The notes: generated by a model from the letters alone, not told the origin. Numbered from the stretch's first letter, positions 51,116 to 60,705 are shown. The stretch: DNA of 64,000 nt from Neobacillus rhizosphaerae (GCF_937468385.1 NZ_CALBWS010000001.1:186001-250000); one strand, 5' to 3'. Translations and numbers: made by a program.

Positions 51116-52540
51116 TTAATCTCTATCCAAGAGAGCCGCACCGGCAATACCTGGTTTAGTCATTTCATAAATATTCAAAATAAGATCTAACTCATCCTCA
51201 CTTAGTACATCATACTTCAAGCATAATTCACGAACGGACTTTCCAGTTAAAGTTGCCTCTCTTGCAATGCGTGCCGCCACTTCATAGCCTAAATGAGGAT
51301 TGACGGCAGTAATAATGCCAACACTTTTTTCTACATATTCTTTTAGTCGATCTTCATTTGCTTCAATACCAGAAAGACAGTAATCAGTAAAAGAACGGAA
51401 TCCATTGTTCATAATGCTAATGGACTGCAGCAAGTTAAAAACTAACACGGGCTCCATGACGTTTAATTCCAATTGTCCTGCTTCAGAAGCAAGGCAAATG
51501 GTATGATCGTTCCCAATTACCTGGAAGGCAATTTGATTAATAAGTTCCGGCATGACTGGGTTTACTTTCCCCGGCATAATGGACGAACCAGGCTGACGAG
51601 CCGGAAGAGTAATCTCAGCAAGCCCAGCACGAGGGCCCGATGCCATCAACCGTAGGTCATTTGCTATTTTCGACATGTTCATCATACAAACTTTTAAAGC
51701 AGCGGAAACCTCGGTATAAGCATCGGTGTTTTGAGTTGCATCCACAAGATGTTCAGCATTCACCAATGGAAGCCTACTAATTTCCGCCAAGTGTTTAACG
51801 ACATCTTTAATATATTTGGGATCCGCATTTAATCCGGTTCCAACCGCAGTTGCGCCCATATTTACTTCGAATAAATGACCTTTAGAATGCTGAATTCTCA
51901 TCATATCCCGTTCAACAACACGGCTATATGCCTCAAATTCTTGGCCAAGGCGAATCGGGACAGCATCCTGCAGATGGGTACGCCCCATTTTAATGACATT
52001 CTCAAACTGCTTTGCCTTCCCTTTAAAAACCTTATGCATTGATTCCATGGTCTCAAGCAATTTTTCAAGGAGCCTAAGTGTGGCAATATGTATCGCTGTA
52101 GGAAATACATCATTTGTCGATTGTGACATATTCACATGACTATTAGGACTTAAATGCATATATGCTCCTTTGTCATGTCCAAGCAATTCAAGGGCACGAT
52201 TAGCAATGACTTCATTTGCATTCATATTCATTGATGTCCCTGCCCCGCCTTGGATGGGATCAACGATGAATTGATCATGCCACTTACCTTCGATAATTTC
52301 ATCTGCTGCTTGACTCACAACATTTCCAAGACCGCTATACAAACTCTTCGTATTCATATTGGCGATAGCAGCGGCTTTTTTAACCATTGCCAGTGCTTTA
52401 ATTAACTCTTCATGAATGCGATAACCTGTAATCGGGAAATTTTCAACTGCCCTTAAGGTTTGTATTCCATAATAGGCTTCAGCTGGAATCTCTTTTTTAC
52501 CTAAAAAATCTTGTTCAACTCTTTTTGCTTCCATTACCAT
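51116..52540 (-). CDS. aspA: Aspartate ammonia-lyase (aspartase)
   Basis: A 474-residue lyase of the aspartase/fumarase class. The signature GSSIMPGKVNPVMPELINQI is present, plus TGRTHLQ-like MGRTHLQDAVPIRLGQEF and SQSTNDVFPTAIHIA. It converts L-aspartate to fumarate and ammonia. The start MEAKRVEQDFLGKKEIPAEA YYGIQTLRA-type region is typical. The gene converges with pucR. It is separate from the all operon but shares nitrogen metabolism. Confidence 0.93.
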   Translation of the reverse strand: MVMEAKRVEQDFLGKKEIPAEAYYGIQTLRAVENFPITGYRIHEELIKALAMVKKAAAIANMNTKSLYSGLGNVVSQAADEIIEGKWHDQFIVDPIQGGAGTSMNMNANEVIANRALELLGHDKGAYMHLSPNSHVNMSQSTNDVFPTAIHIATLRLLEKLLETMESMHKVFKGKAKQFENVIKMGRTHLQDAVPIRLGQEFEAYSRVVERDMMRIQHSKGHLFEVNMGATAVGTGLNADPKYIKDVVKHLAEISRLPLVNAEHLVDATQNTDAYTEVSAALKVCMMNMSKIANDLRLMASGPRAGLAEITLPARQPGSSIMPGKVNPVMPELINQIAFQVIGNDHTICLASEAGQLELNVMEPVLVFNLLQSISIMNNGFRSFTDYCLSGIEANEDRLKEYVEKSVGIITAVNPHLGYEVAARIAREATLTGKSVRELCLKYDVLSEDELDLILNIYEMTKPGIAGAALLDRD

Positions 52541-52871
52541 CTGTCTCCCATCCTTAGTAGCAAAGATTATTTCAATCTTCTATTAATAATGATTTTCTTC
52601 CCCACAAAAATAATAACAGCTTATTTATATCCTGTCTCCCATTTACACTGTTATTTCATTAAAAATAAAAAATTATTCCAAACCAGTGATGACCATTTTG
52701 ATAAATAGAAATTATTTTCAATAAACCCAGGATTTACACTTAATCAAATATAAAAAAGTAATGCAAACTAGGATAAAAACATAGGTGTCAGACACCGTCA
52801 ATTGTCTTTTCTTCCCATTGAGTAAATGATATGATATTGTCCGAGATTACTATTGTACAAGGATGGATAAA
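52541..52871. other. Divergent intergenic stretch
   Basis: No gene is seen in these 331 bases between the aspartase gene and the deacetylase. They hold the promoters of both and the palindrome GGTGTCAGACACC at 52784 to 52796. Confidence 0.4.
52784..52796. repeat. Palindrome GGTGTCAGACACC
   Basis: A perfect palindrome with 6-base arms. A similar word (GGTGTC) recurs in the terminator after the deacetylase gene. Such words are common between Bacillus genes; the role is unclear. Confidence 0.35.
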
Positions 52872-54005
52872 ATGAAAAAGCTCATTAATTTAGTTCTCAT
52901 TTCTACTTTTTTACTTTCTGGTTGTAGTTTATTGGAAGCAAACGCCAAGACGAACAAGGACGTAACGACAATCAAACATGTAGTAGTCGCTAAGGAACCT
53001 GATCAAGGTGAATCGCCGGAAGTTAACGATAACACTATATTCGATCCCAAAGGAACCATTTCATTTAGCCCACTCACTTATCAATCCACGAAGATAACCA
53101 TTACTACCATCGATAGAACGGAAAATGTGTCAGCAATAAATTACCATATATGGCGCACAGCTGATGGACAAGAAAGTATGAAGATTTTCATGTCAAATCA
53201 AAAAGAAAATAATTATTCATTTATGTTCGATACGAAGGAGTTTTTGGACAAGTGTGGAGAATTTCAGGTGGAGGCATATGGAAAACTTGAAGATGGCAGA
53301 GAAGAACTGCTGGCTAAATCTGCTGTAACATTCCAACAGCATGTACCAATCCTTATGTATCATGCCATTGATGAATATAAAGGTGAGGGCTTAAAGGACC
53401 TATTTGTTACGCCTGCCAATTTCGAGGTACAAATGAGGTATTTAAAGGATAAGGGTTATACACTTCTTACATTTGAACGTTGGGATGAAGTGAATAAAGT
53501 GAATAAACCTATACTTGTCACTTTCGATGATGGTATGAAAAACAACCTAAATGCATTTCGAATTCTTCAGGAATTGAAAGATGAACGGTTTCAACCAGCT
53601 GCAACAGAATATGTCATTGCTGGCTATATTGACAGTGGTTCCTACCGGCTGTCAACTGAGGATATAAAAGAAATGGTCAATTCCGGGATTTTTTCTATAC
53701 AATCCCATACAATGTCGCATGCAGATTTGCCCAAAATAACGAATTATGAAGAAGAACTAAATGCTTCAAAGGAAAAAATTGAGCAAATTACCGGTAAGCC
53801 AGTTATTGCCATTGCCTATCCTTTTGGTCATTTCAATGACAAGGTCGTCGAGGAAACGAAAAAATACTATAAATTTGCAACCACCACCAAGCCAGGGCAG
53901 TTTATCGAAAAAGGCGAGTCAGATGAATTGCTACTTATGCACCGTGTGCGGATATCTAACTCCACTACAATTAATCAATTTGCTGCATTAGTCGAGTCAA
54001 GATAA
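52872..54005 (+). CDS. Polysaccharide deacetylase family lipoprotein
   Basis: About 377 residues. The lipobox FLLSGC ends the signal, so it is anchored outside the membrane. Residues about 65 to 155 look like a GBS Bsp-like repeat domain (AINYHIWRTADGQESMKIFM). The C-terminal NodB domain has PILVTFDDGM (TFDDG metal motif) and QSHTMSHADLP (HxxxH). It may deacetylate cell-wall or other glycans. ATG 52872 is behind AGGA. It has its own terminator. Confidence 0.88.
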   Translation: MKKLINLVLISTFLLSGCSLLEANAKTNKDVTTIKHVVVAKEPDQGESPEVNDNTIFDPKGTISFSPLTYQSTKITITTIDRTENVSAINYHIWRTADGQESMKIFMSNQKENNYSFMFDTKEFLDKCGEFQVEAYGKLEDGREELLAKSAVTFQQHVPILMYHAIDEYKGEGLKDLFVTPANFEVQMRYLKDKGYTLLTFERWDEVNKVNKPILVTFDDGMKNNLNAFRILQELKDERFQPAATEYVIAGYIDSGSYRLSTEDIKEMVNSGIFSIQSHTMSHADLPKITNYEEELNASKEKIEQITGKPVIAIAYPFGHFNDKVVEETKKYYKFATTTKPGQFIEKGESDELLLMHRVRISNSTTINQFAALVESR

Positions 54006-54035
54006 GAACTATAGGATAACTTCATAATAGAAATA

Positions 54036-54085
54036 AAAGGTGTCGCAATAAAATCGTTAAAACGATTAATTGTGACACCTTTTTT
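54036..54085 (+). terminator. Terminator of the deacetylase gene
   Basis: AAAGGTGTCGCAATAAAATC and GATTAATTGTGACACCTTT pair as a long stem, followed by a run of T. Confidence 0.88.
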
Positions 54086-54251
54086 CGAAAACTAGATTTT
54101 CACTCTTTTATTGCTATAAAACGCAAGTCCCAAAGCTGTTAAATTACATTATACAACAACAATAAAATAATAAAAAAAGACTGTATAGATTAACTGCACA
54201 ATATAAAGCCATATTATTAATGGCGGAATTAGACTAAATGAGAAAATAAGG

Positions 54252-54674
54252 TCAAATGAAGGTTTGATTGAATTTTTTCAAAAGTTGTCCAAATACTTTC
54301 CGTTCTTCATCGGGCCAATCCTTAAGCATTTCTTTTATTTTTACCAATCGTGCCTGTTTAAACTCGTTTAATTCCATTGTTCCAAGTTCAGTTATTTGTA
54401 AGGTGTAGGCCCTTCCATCCAGCGGATCGGGAATTCTGTACAAATAACCCTTTTGCTCCAAAGCAGCTGCTTGCCTACTGATGGTGGAAACATCCAACTT
54501 GAATTCCCCTGCTAAAACTTTTACACCCGCAGCACCTTTAGAGGCAATGCGACGTAGTAAAAGATAAGCAGCGCGATCAAGATTACCAATTTTTCGATTT
54601 GATGAAATCGAGGTTGAGCGGCGAATGAGAATGGATAATTCGAGTTCAATCATTTCCAGAGACTCTTCAAACAT
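54252..54674 (-). CDS. MarR family transcriptional regulator
   Basis: A 140-residue regulator. The winged helix is clear (AGEFKLDVSTISRQAAALEQ, KGYLYRIPDPLDGRAYTLQI). It is divergent from the CBS-MFS operon. A TTGTATAATACAA palindrome covers the -10 box of that operon, so it is likely the repressor of the pair, and possibly of itself. The inducer is unknown. Confidence 0.9.
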   Translation of the reverse strand: MFEESLEMIELELSILIRRSTSISSNRKIGNLDRAAYLLLRRIASKGAAGVKVLAGEFKLDVSTISRQAAALEQKGYLYRIPDPLDGRAYTLQITELGTMELNEFKQARLVKIKEMLKDWPDEERKVFGQLLKKFNQTFI

Positions 54675-54763
54675 GTCTTAACTACCTCACAGTAATATCT
54701 ATTTTCTAGTGCCTATGATATCACAATTACCAACTTTTACAAACACTTGAAATGATAAGCCTA

Positions 54764-54817
54764 TTGACTAAGAAAAAAATAGTTGTATAATACAATCATA
54801 TACTTTCATTATACAAC
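54764..54817 (+). promoter_or_regulatory. Promoter of the CBS-MFS operon with MarR-type operator
   Basis: TTGACT and TATAAT are separated by 16 bases. Over the -10 lies TTGTATAATACAA (6-base arms), and a second half-site ATTATACAAC follows 16 bases on, giving a larger inverted pair. Confidence 0.7.
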
Positions 54818-54846
54818 CATTTTTATTAAAACACAAAAGGAGACGA

Positions 54847-55305
54847 ATGATGCAAGCACATGAGATTATGATAAGCCACGTTCACAAAGTAATGGAGAGT
54901 GATAACGTAAGATCCGTTATTGAAAAATTTATTGAATATCGAATCAGCGGTCTTCCCGTAGTTAACGACAGAAACGAAATTGTTGCTTTTGTAAGTGATG
55001 GAGATATCATGCGCTATATTGGCAAGCATGAAGATCGAATCGTAGATAGTTTCTACTATACCTTCGTCATTAAAGGGGATCAGGAAGAGTTTGAGGAACG
55101 AGAACAGCGTTTGTTGAATTTAAATGTTATGGAGATTGCTAAAAAGAAGATCTTCAAAATTTCCTGGGATGAAGAAATAGAGAACATTGCGGCTATTTTA
55201 GGAAAAAAACAAATCAAAAAAGTTCCGGTTGAACGGTATGGTGTATTGGTTGGAATCATTAGCCGTGGTGATGTAATTAGGAATTCCTTTAAAGCGTTAT
55301 TGTAA
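54847..55305 (+). CDS. CBS-domain pair protein
   Basis: A 152-residue protein made of two CBS domains: MISHVHKVMESDNVRSVIEK, RISGLPVVNDRNEIVAFVSD, and KIFKISWDEEIENIAAILGK, KKVPVERYGVLVGIISRGDV. Such pairs often bind adenosine nucleotides. AAAGGAG precedes ATG. It is first in an operon with an MFS transporter (60-base gap), so it may be an energy or signal sensor for transport, which is inference. Confidence 0.87.
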   Translation: MMQAHEIMISHVHKVMESDNVRSVIEKFIEYRISGLPVVNDRNEIVAFVSDGDIMRYIGKHEDRIVDSFYYTFVIKGDQEEFEEREQRLLNLNVMEIAKKKIFKISWDEEIENIAAILGKKQIKKVPVERYGVLVGIISRGDVIRNSFKALL

Positions 55306-55365
55306 AAACCAGTTTTTAAAGGGACACGGAACTAAAGGAGAAATAAAACAAAAGGGGAAATGGGA

Positions 55366-56607
55366 ATGCCATCAACATCTAACTCTGTTACGTCCACGCT
55401 GCAAAATTCGGGTGGATTGACTGAAAGGGCTAGCCTTTTTAGTCAATCCAAGGCAGTGTGGGCCGTTTTTTTTGCAAGTATTATCGCTTTTATGGGAATC
55501 GGTCTTGTAGATCCAATTCTGCCTGCAATCGCCAAAAATCTAAATGCCTCTCATAGTGAAGTAACATTGCTTTTCACTAGCTATAATGCCGTTATGGCTG
55601 TTGCTATGCTTGTTACCAGTGCGATTTCTTCAAGGCTCGGAGTTAAATGGACATTGCTCACTGGTATCATCATTATCGCAATCTTTTCAGCTTTAGGAGG
55701 ATTATCAAATGGTATCTGGACACTTGTGGGACTGCGAGGTGGCTGGGGTTTAGGTAATGCATTGTTTGTTGCTACAGCTTTAGCTGCAATTGTGTCTCTT
55801 TCTAACAGTGGAATCGGGAAAGCAATCATTTTATATGAAGCAGCTGTCGGACTTGGAATATCTGTTGGCCCACTACTTGGTGGCTGGTTAGGAGCTATGT
55901 CTTGGAGAGGCCCTTTTCTTGGTGTGGCAACATTGATGGTTATTGCATTTATTGGACTCCTTTTTTTAATGCCAAAATCCAATATTCAAAGCACTCTCCA
56001 ACCAAAAATCTCTTTATTGGATCCGTTTCGCGCTTTAAAGCACCGGTCCCTATTGGTTTTAGGTATATCGGCTGCACTTTATAACTTTGGGTTCTTTACC
56101 TTACTGGCTTATGCACCTTTCGTTATGGGTTTAGATGAGCATGGATTAGGCTTTGTATTCCTTGGCTGGGGATTATTGCTAGCAATCACCTCTGTCTTTA
56201 TGGCTCCCAAACTCCAGCAACGGTTTGGAACCGTAAAATCAATGTGTTCCATGTTAATCTTGTTTGCTTTGCTTCTACTTGCAATGGGAATCTGGACATC
56301 AACGCAATGGGTAATCATCGCTGCCGTTATTTTGGCCGGTGCCTTATTGGGAAATAATAATACCCTAATTACCACAGCCGTGATGAATGCCACCACGGTT
56401 GAACGATCAACGGCATCTGCCGCCTACAGCTTTCTGCGTTTTATTGGTGGTGCAATTGCACCATTTATGGCCGGAAAGCTCGCAGAAATTTTCAACCCCT
56501 CTGTTCCTTTCATTGTTGGAGCGGGTTTTGTTCTAGTATCAGTGCTATTTATTTGGTTCAATTACGAGCATATCAATCATGTTGATGAAGCGGAGTCAGC
56601 TCATTAA
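55366..56607 (+). CDS. MFS transporter (multidrug-type)
   Basis: About 413 residues and 12 membrane segments. The motif A-like GLVDPILPAIAKNLNASHSE, the loop SSRLGVKWTLLTGIIIIAIF and GISVGPLLGGWLGAMSWRGP (motif C, antiporter type) place it with drug exporters of the DHA1 group. The substrate is unknown. I take ATG 55366, eight bases behind AGGGG. It is second in the MarR-controlled pair. Confidence 0.88.
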   Translation: MPSTSNSVTSTLQNSGGLTERASLFSQSKAVWAVFFASIIAFMGIGLVDPILPAIAKNLNASHSEVTLLFTSYNAVMAVAMLVTSAISSRLGVKWTLLTGIIIIAIFSALGGLSNGIWTLVGLRGGWGLGNALFVATALAAIVSLSNSGIGKAIILYEAAVGLGISVGPLLGGWLGAMSWRGPFLGVATLMVIAFIGLLFLMPKSNIQSTLQPKISLLDPFRALKHRSLLVLGISAALYNFGFFTLLAYAPFVMGLDEHGLGFVFLGWGLLLAITSVFMAPKLQQRFGTVKSMCSMLILFALLLLAMGIWTSTQWVIIAAVILAGALLGNNNTLITTAVMNATTVERSTASAAYSFLRFIGGAIAPFMAGKLAEIFNPSVPFIVGAGFVLVSVLFIWFNYEHINHVDEAESAH

Positions 56608-56615
56608 GTTTACCT

Positions 56616-56653
56616 TAAGGGATTTGTCAGAAGGCAGATCCTTTTGTTTTTTT
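56616..56653 (+). terminator. Terminator of the CBS-MFS operon
   Basis: AAGGGATTT and AGATCCTTTT pair over a loop, followed by GTTTTTTT. Confidence 0.82.
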
Positions 56654-56676
56654 AACTTAGGAGTCGATGCGAATGC

Positions 56677-57561
56677 TCAATGAATATCTCTTTTCTTAAA
56701 ACGGCCTCCCCGGACTTCAGTAATATCGGCAATAGCCAAAAATGCGGATGGATCGATTTCCTCGACGATGGTTGTCAATTTCGATTCTTCAAGTCTTGTA
56801 ATAATACTGAATATCACCTTTTTATTGTCTCCGGTATAGGCACCTTCACCTTGAAGATAGGTAACACCTCTGCCTAACCTGGCGTTTACAGCGTCTCCTA
56901 TTTCCTCTGCCTCGTCACTGATAATCCAAACAGATTTTGAATCTTCTAATCCTGCGACTACCACATCAATCGCTTTAGCTGCAATCACATAGGCCAATAA
57001 TGAATACATTGCCCTGTCCCAGCTAAATACAAATCCGGCAGCACCTAATATAAAAATGTTCATAAACATAATGATTTGGCCAACAGAAAAAGGAACTTTT
57101 TTATTTATTACTAAAGCAAGTATTTCTGTCCCATCTAAAGCTCCACCATTGCGAATAACGATCCCTACACCTATTCCGAGAATCATACCTCCAAATAAGG
57201 TGGCAAGAAGAATATCATCTGTAAATGGAGGAATGGGATGAAAAAATGAGGTGAAAACAGATAAGACAATGATTCCATAAACAGTCGATATGGCAAACGT
57301 TTTTCCCAACTGTTTAAAGCCCAAATAGACAAATGGTAAATTTAATATAAATAGGAAAATCCCCAGCTTCAGTCCAGTTAAATGGGAGAGCATAATGGAT
57401 ATTCCTGTTATCCCACCATCAATTACATGGTTTGGAACTAAAAATATTTCTAGCCCAGTGGCCATTAGAATTGCACCAATGGTTATGGCGATCGCCCGAA
57501 TAATGACCTTTCCAAGGGGGAGTTTTCTATGTTGGGTTCTTTCTTTTTTGAGTTCAGTCAA
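56677..57561 (-). CDS. YitT family membrane protein
   Basis: A 294-residue protein of the YitT family. It has five or six membrane segments (VIIRAIAITIGAILMATGLE, LVPNHVIDGGITGISIMLSH) followed by a DUF2179 cytosolic domain (SKSVWIISDEAEEIGDAVNA, RLGRGVTYLQGEGAYTGDNK). The function is unknown. TTG start about nine bases behind AAAGG. It stands alone. Confidence 0.9.
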   Translation of the reverse strand: MTELKKERTQHRKLPLGKVIIRAIAITIGAILMATGLEIFLVPNHVIDGGITGISIMLSHLTGLKLGIFLFILNLPFVYLGFKQLGKTFAISTVYGIIVLSVFTSFFHPIPPFTDDILLATLFGGMILGIGVGIVIRNGGALDGTEILALVINKKVPFSVGQIIMFMNIFILGAAGFVFSWDRAMYSLLAYVIAAKAIDVVVAGLEDSKSVWIISDEAEEIGDAVNARLGRGVTYLQGEGAYTGDNKKVIFSIITRLEESKLTTIVEEIDPSAFLAIADITEVRGGRFKKRDIH

Positions 57562-57810
57562 ATAATCACGCCTTTATATAAGATTGTATTTATTATTTCT
57601 AAGTTTTCTTCTTTTATGGAAGTTATACAAGATTTTCTTTTAACTAATTATATCAAAATTTCACTATATGAACTAGAGTTCATGTTCACTTTTTATGCTC
57701 CGAACGAACTGTTCTTCTTACTGTTCGCTTCAAAACTATTATTTTCTCCTAACTAGTAAAATTTTGAACTATTTTATTGTCATTTATTTTTTAGCAGCAA
57801 GTAGTTCCTA

Positions 57811-58377
57811 TTAGTCTTTTTTGTAGCGGAACCAATATAAAAGACGTGACACCTTTTGACTCAAACCTATCCATATCCAACTATAAAGTAAAGTCAATAT
57901 CAAAATGAAAAAAGCTGTCCCGATATTAAATGTAGGTGGGACGGTGGGACCCAAAATAGGAAATCGAAGGACATATAATAAGAATAGAATACCCATCGTT
58001 AAGGCAAGGCCACCAAATAAGGTGATTAACATCCAATTTCTCCACCATTGAAAAGCAGTCCCTAAGCTTACACCTAATAATCCGGTTGTAAAAGGAAATA
58101 TCAGCAGCTCACTAGGTTGCAAAATGGATAAAAGCAAAATAGTTAAGAAATAGGACATTACCCCAATTCTAAGCGACATCCTAGTTGAAAGAAGAATCGG
58201 TAAGGTAGCAAAGATGCTAAGCGCATAACCAAAACCGACTAAAACTCCTGCCGACTGCAGAATGGCTGCAATCGCGGCAAAAATGGATCCCAGCACTAAT
58301 TTGGTTGTATTTGAATATTTTTTGGTCATCGATTGGTTTTTTAGGCAGTAATGACTATTATCTCCACGCCCTTTCAT
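57811..58377 (-). CDS. Membrane protein, six segments
   Basis: A 188-residue protein with about six membrane helices (LVLGSIFAAIAAILQSAGVL, MSYFLTILLLSILQPSELLI, MGILFLLYVLRFPIL). I take ATG 58377 behind AGGGGGTG. The layout is like small integral membrane proteins such as S components of ECF transporters, which is only a guess. It stands alone upstream of the crcB pair in the same direction. Confidence 0.7.
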   Translation of the reverse strand: MKGRGDNSHYCLKNQSMTKKYSNTTKLVLGSIFAAIAAILQSAGVLVGFGYALSIFATLPILLSTRMSLRIGVMSYFLTILLLSILQPSELLIFPFTTGLLGVSLGTAFQWWRNWMLITLFGGLALTMGILFLLYVLRFPILGPTVPPTFNIGTAFFILILTLLYSWIWIGLSQKVSRLLYWFRYKKD

Positions 58378-58504
58378 TATAAACACCCCCTGATTAAGGT
58401 AATGCTCATGAAAAATAAAATATGCAGATTTTTTTTTATTTAAACAAAGGATATTTGAATAGTTGTTCATGGATAGTTTTTCAGATAGAGTTGATTATTT
58501 TCAC

Positions 58505-58537
58505 AGAAAAAGGATTCCTATATGCTCAAGGAATCCT
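58505..58537 (-). terminator. Terminator of the crcB pair
   Basis: AAGGATTCCT and AGGAATCCTT pair around a 9-base loop, followed by TTTTCTG on the minus strand. Confidence 0.85.
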
Positions 58538-58563
58538 TCCATTCTTGCTATGCATTTTTTCAA

Positions 58564-58926
58564 CTAGTTATTTCCCCACCAATAACCCCAAAAACAAACA
58601 ATTATATTTGATGCATACATGGATGTCCCATAAGCCCAAAACTGAATGGCTTTGTTTTCATCCTTTAGCTGAAGTAATTCATAATTAAATGTTGAAAAAG
58701 TGGTAAAGGCTCCGAGGAAACCAATGGTTATGAAAATCATTTGATTCTCTGAAAAAAAGTTTGCCCCATAAATGAATCCTATGGCAAAAGACCCCAACAC
58801 ATTTATGATATATGTGCCAGTTGGAATGGACAAGATCGTCCATTTAGAGAATAAAGTACTAAGAAAATATCGAAAAATGGCACCAATAAACCCTCCTGCT
58901 CCGATTATCAGAAGTTCTTTAACCAT
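58564..58926 (-). CDS. crcB: Fluoride channel CrcB/Fluc, second subunit
   Basis: A 120-residue protein with four membrane helices. GGFIGAIFRYFLSTL, GTYIINVLGSFAIGF and GFLGAFTTFSTFNYE are the Fluc motifs; the Na site GFLGAFTTFS and the polar track are intact. Fluc channels are dual-topology dimers that let fluoride out. It starts 1 base after the first crcB, so the two chains likely form a heterodimer. Confidence 0.93.
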   Translation of the reverse strand: MVKELLIIGAGGFIGAIFRYFLSTLFSKWTILSIPTGTYIINVLGSFAIGFIYGANFFSENQMIFITIGFLGAFTTFSTFNYELLQLKDENKAIQFWAYGTSMYASNIIVCFWGYWWGNN

Positions 58927-58927
58927 A

Positions 58928-59305
58928 TTAGAGACTACTCTTCTCTATTTTCATGGCAATGGATTGTCCTAATTGGACAGAACAAAAACCACCTATTATC
59001 GTAATTGAGATATATATAGCGCTTGTTCTAAGGCCCCATTCCATAAAAAGATCTAGCGCCTTCATACTGAATGAGGAAAAAGTAGTGAATGAACCTAAGA
59101 ATCCTGTAGAAAATGCAATCTTAAATAATGAGGAGAATCGTTTCGAATTTAAGGATAAAAATAATCCAATGGTAAAACACCCCAGTAGATTAACTATTAA
59201 TATCCCTGAGGAAAGAGGAAGAAAGGTTCGAGAAAACAATTGATCAAAAAGAAAACGCAAAATCGAACCAAGCACTCCCCCGCATCCAACTGCGAAATAT
59301 ACCAT
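58928..59305 (-). CDS. crcB: Fluoride channel CrcB/Fluc, first subunit
   Basis: About 125 residues with four membrane helices. GGVLGSILRFLFDQLFSRTF, LIVNLLGCFTIGLFLSLNSK and TGFLGSFTTFSSFSMKALDL match the family. The position of Asn and Phe residues is intact. I take ATG 59305. No fluoride riboswitch sequence is visible upstream. It is followed closely by the second subunit. Confidence 0.93.
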   Translation of the reverse strand: MVYFAVGCGGVLGSILRFLFDQLFSRTFLPLSSGILIVNLLGCFTIGLFLSLNSKRFSSLFKIAFSTGFLGSFTTFSSFSMKALDLFMEWGLRTSAIYISITIIGGFCSVQLGQSIAMKIEKSSL

Positions 59306-59390
59306 TTTCATCACTTCTTTTTAAACTAATATATTCTCGACATTCAAAGAAATGCTTAATGGTAGTAAAAAAATGTTTTCGAATCATAGG

Positions 59391-59870
59391 TTAATCATTG
59401 TCACTATTAAACCACTCTTCTTCCCATTCATCCTCTTCAAATTCGCTGCACCATTTATAATTTCTTTTCTGAAAAGTAAGCACATAATTTTTCAACATTT
59501 TGTACCGAATTAGTTTTTGATCTTGAGTTAATGCCCCGGACCAGGCGTACGTTTCTATCAAGTCAATATAATCCATGTAAATACGATGATAAATTTGATC
59601 TAGCCGTTTTTTTTGCGCTACAGTAAATGGAATATCCTTTGTACAAGTTAAATCCGAATCAATGTTTCCGTTATGCATTTTTAAAGGATCTGATTCCTCA
59701 TCAATATCATTTTTTTCCACCTGTTTTTCTCGAGGATTAGATTTTTTATTTTCATCTATCCTTTCCTCTTCATTATTCTTTTCTAAATAATGAGTTTCTG
59801 CAAAAGAAGGTAATTCCATTGTCAAATAGCTGATTAAAAAAAATAGGATTAGCACATATTTTTTTACCAT
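59391..59870 (-). CDS. Secreted acidic protein, DUF2680-like
   Basis: A 159-residue protein with a signal peptide (LILFFLISYLTMELPSFA, cut near AET). A long acidic linker of Asn, Glu, Lys and Asp (about 30 to 75) is followed by a helical domain (FTVAQKKRLDQIYHRIYMDY and YAWSGALTQDQKLIRYKMLK) that resembles DUF2680. AAGGAG precedes ATG. The function is unknown. Confidence 0.72.
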   Translation of the reverse strand: MVKKYVLILFFLISYLTMELPSFAETHYLEKNNEEERIDENKKSNPREKQVEKNDIDEESDPLKMHNGNIDSDLTCTKDIPFTVAQKKRLDQIYHRIYMDYIDLIETYAWSGALTQDQKLIRYKMLKNYVLTFQKRNYKWCSEFEEDEWEEEWFNSDND

Positions 59871-60119
59871 CTAATTTCTCCTTCCTATAATCGTTAATGG
59901 CGTTCCACGCCACCATCTATTTATGGAACTACAATTCTTTCAAAGACCCAGCAACTTAATAAAGGTGGTGTGAGCAAAGCACGCATTAACCATTCAAAGT
60001 AAAAAATGTATATTTTACGCATAGGTTGGATATCCTAATCCGTTTTTGCAGAGCTCCACCCCTTTTCCATATAGGTAAAGTTGCATATCAACAACGACAT
60101 GCAACTTTAATGTATTTCC

Positions 60120-60494
60120 TTAATCGTCTAAGTGGTCATCGTCCCCATCATGGTCATCATCGTCCCCATCACGACCATCGTCGTCCCCACCATGGTGAGA
60201 ACCTTCTTTTTCGACTTCTAAAACTTGGCCAGACTTTGCATCAATTTCTACTTCGTAAATGGTCCCAGAGCTTTTTATTTTCACTTCATAGTGTTCTCTA
60301 CCATCGTCCATTTCTAATTTGATACCCAAGACTTTACCTTTGACCTTTTTCAATGCAATTACTTCTGCATCTTTTTCTGAGATGCGATTTTTTGCTGCTT
60401 CTAATAACTGAACAGCGTTTGCATGACCTACCTGATAATTAGCACCATAGCTGATAGGTATTAAAAAGGCAAATAACAAAATTATCTTTTTCAA
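60120..60494 (-). CDS. PepSY domain protein with Asp/His-rich tail
   Basis: About 124 residues. A signal-like N-terminus (KKIILLFAFLIPISYGANYQ) leads to a PepSY domain (AEVIALKKVKGKVLGIKLEM, REHYEVKIKSSGTIYEVEID, AKSGQVLEVEKEG). The last 25 residues are a run of Asp, His and Gly, likely to bind divalent metal. TTG 60494 with GGAG eight or nine bases ahead is preferred to ATG 60512. PepSY proteins inhibit peptidases or act as sensors outside the cell. Confidence 0.82.
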   Translation of the reverse strand: MKKIILLFAFLIPISYGANYQVGHANAVQLLEAAKNRISEKDAEVIALKKVKGKVLGIKLEMDDGREHYEVKIKSSGTIYEVEIDAKSGQVLEVEKEGSHHGGDDDGRDGDDDDHDGDDDHLDD

Positions 60495-60705
60495 TCTCTC
60501 ACACTCCTTCATTTTTTATTATCTTGCGCAGGAGATAATAACTTATTCATTTCAATTATTTTTTATAGGGAAAGACAATTTGTCCAAAAAAAGCTGACAA
60601 ACTGGGATAATGCCGTTCCCATTCTTTTATACTTAGCAAATAATACAGTAACTTAATGATTAGTGAGGGTGAGAGTGCATTGGGATAAAAGGATTGTTCG
60701 GTTTT

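Noticed and set aside
53761..53991. Plus frame inside the deacetylase gene
   Set aside because: Out-of-phase shadow of a supported gene.
59306..59400. Fluoride riboswitch before crcB
   Set aside because: The GGNGATGG-type core is absent.
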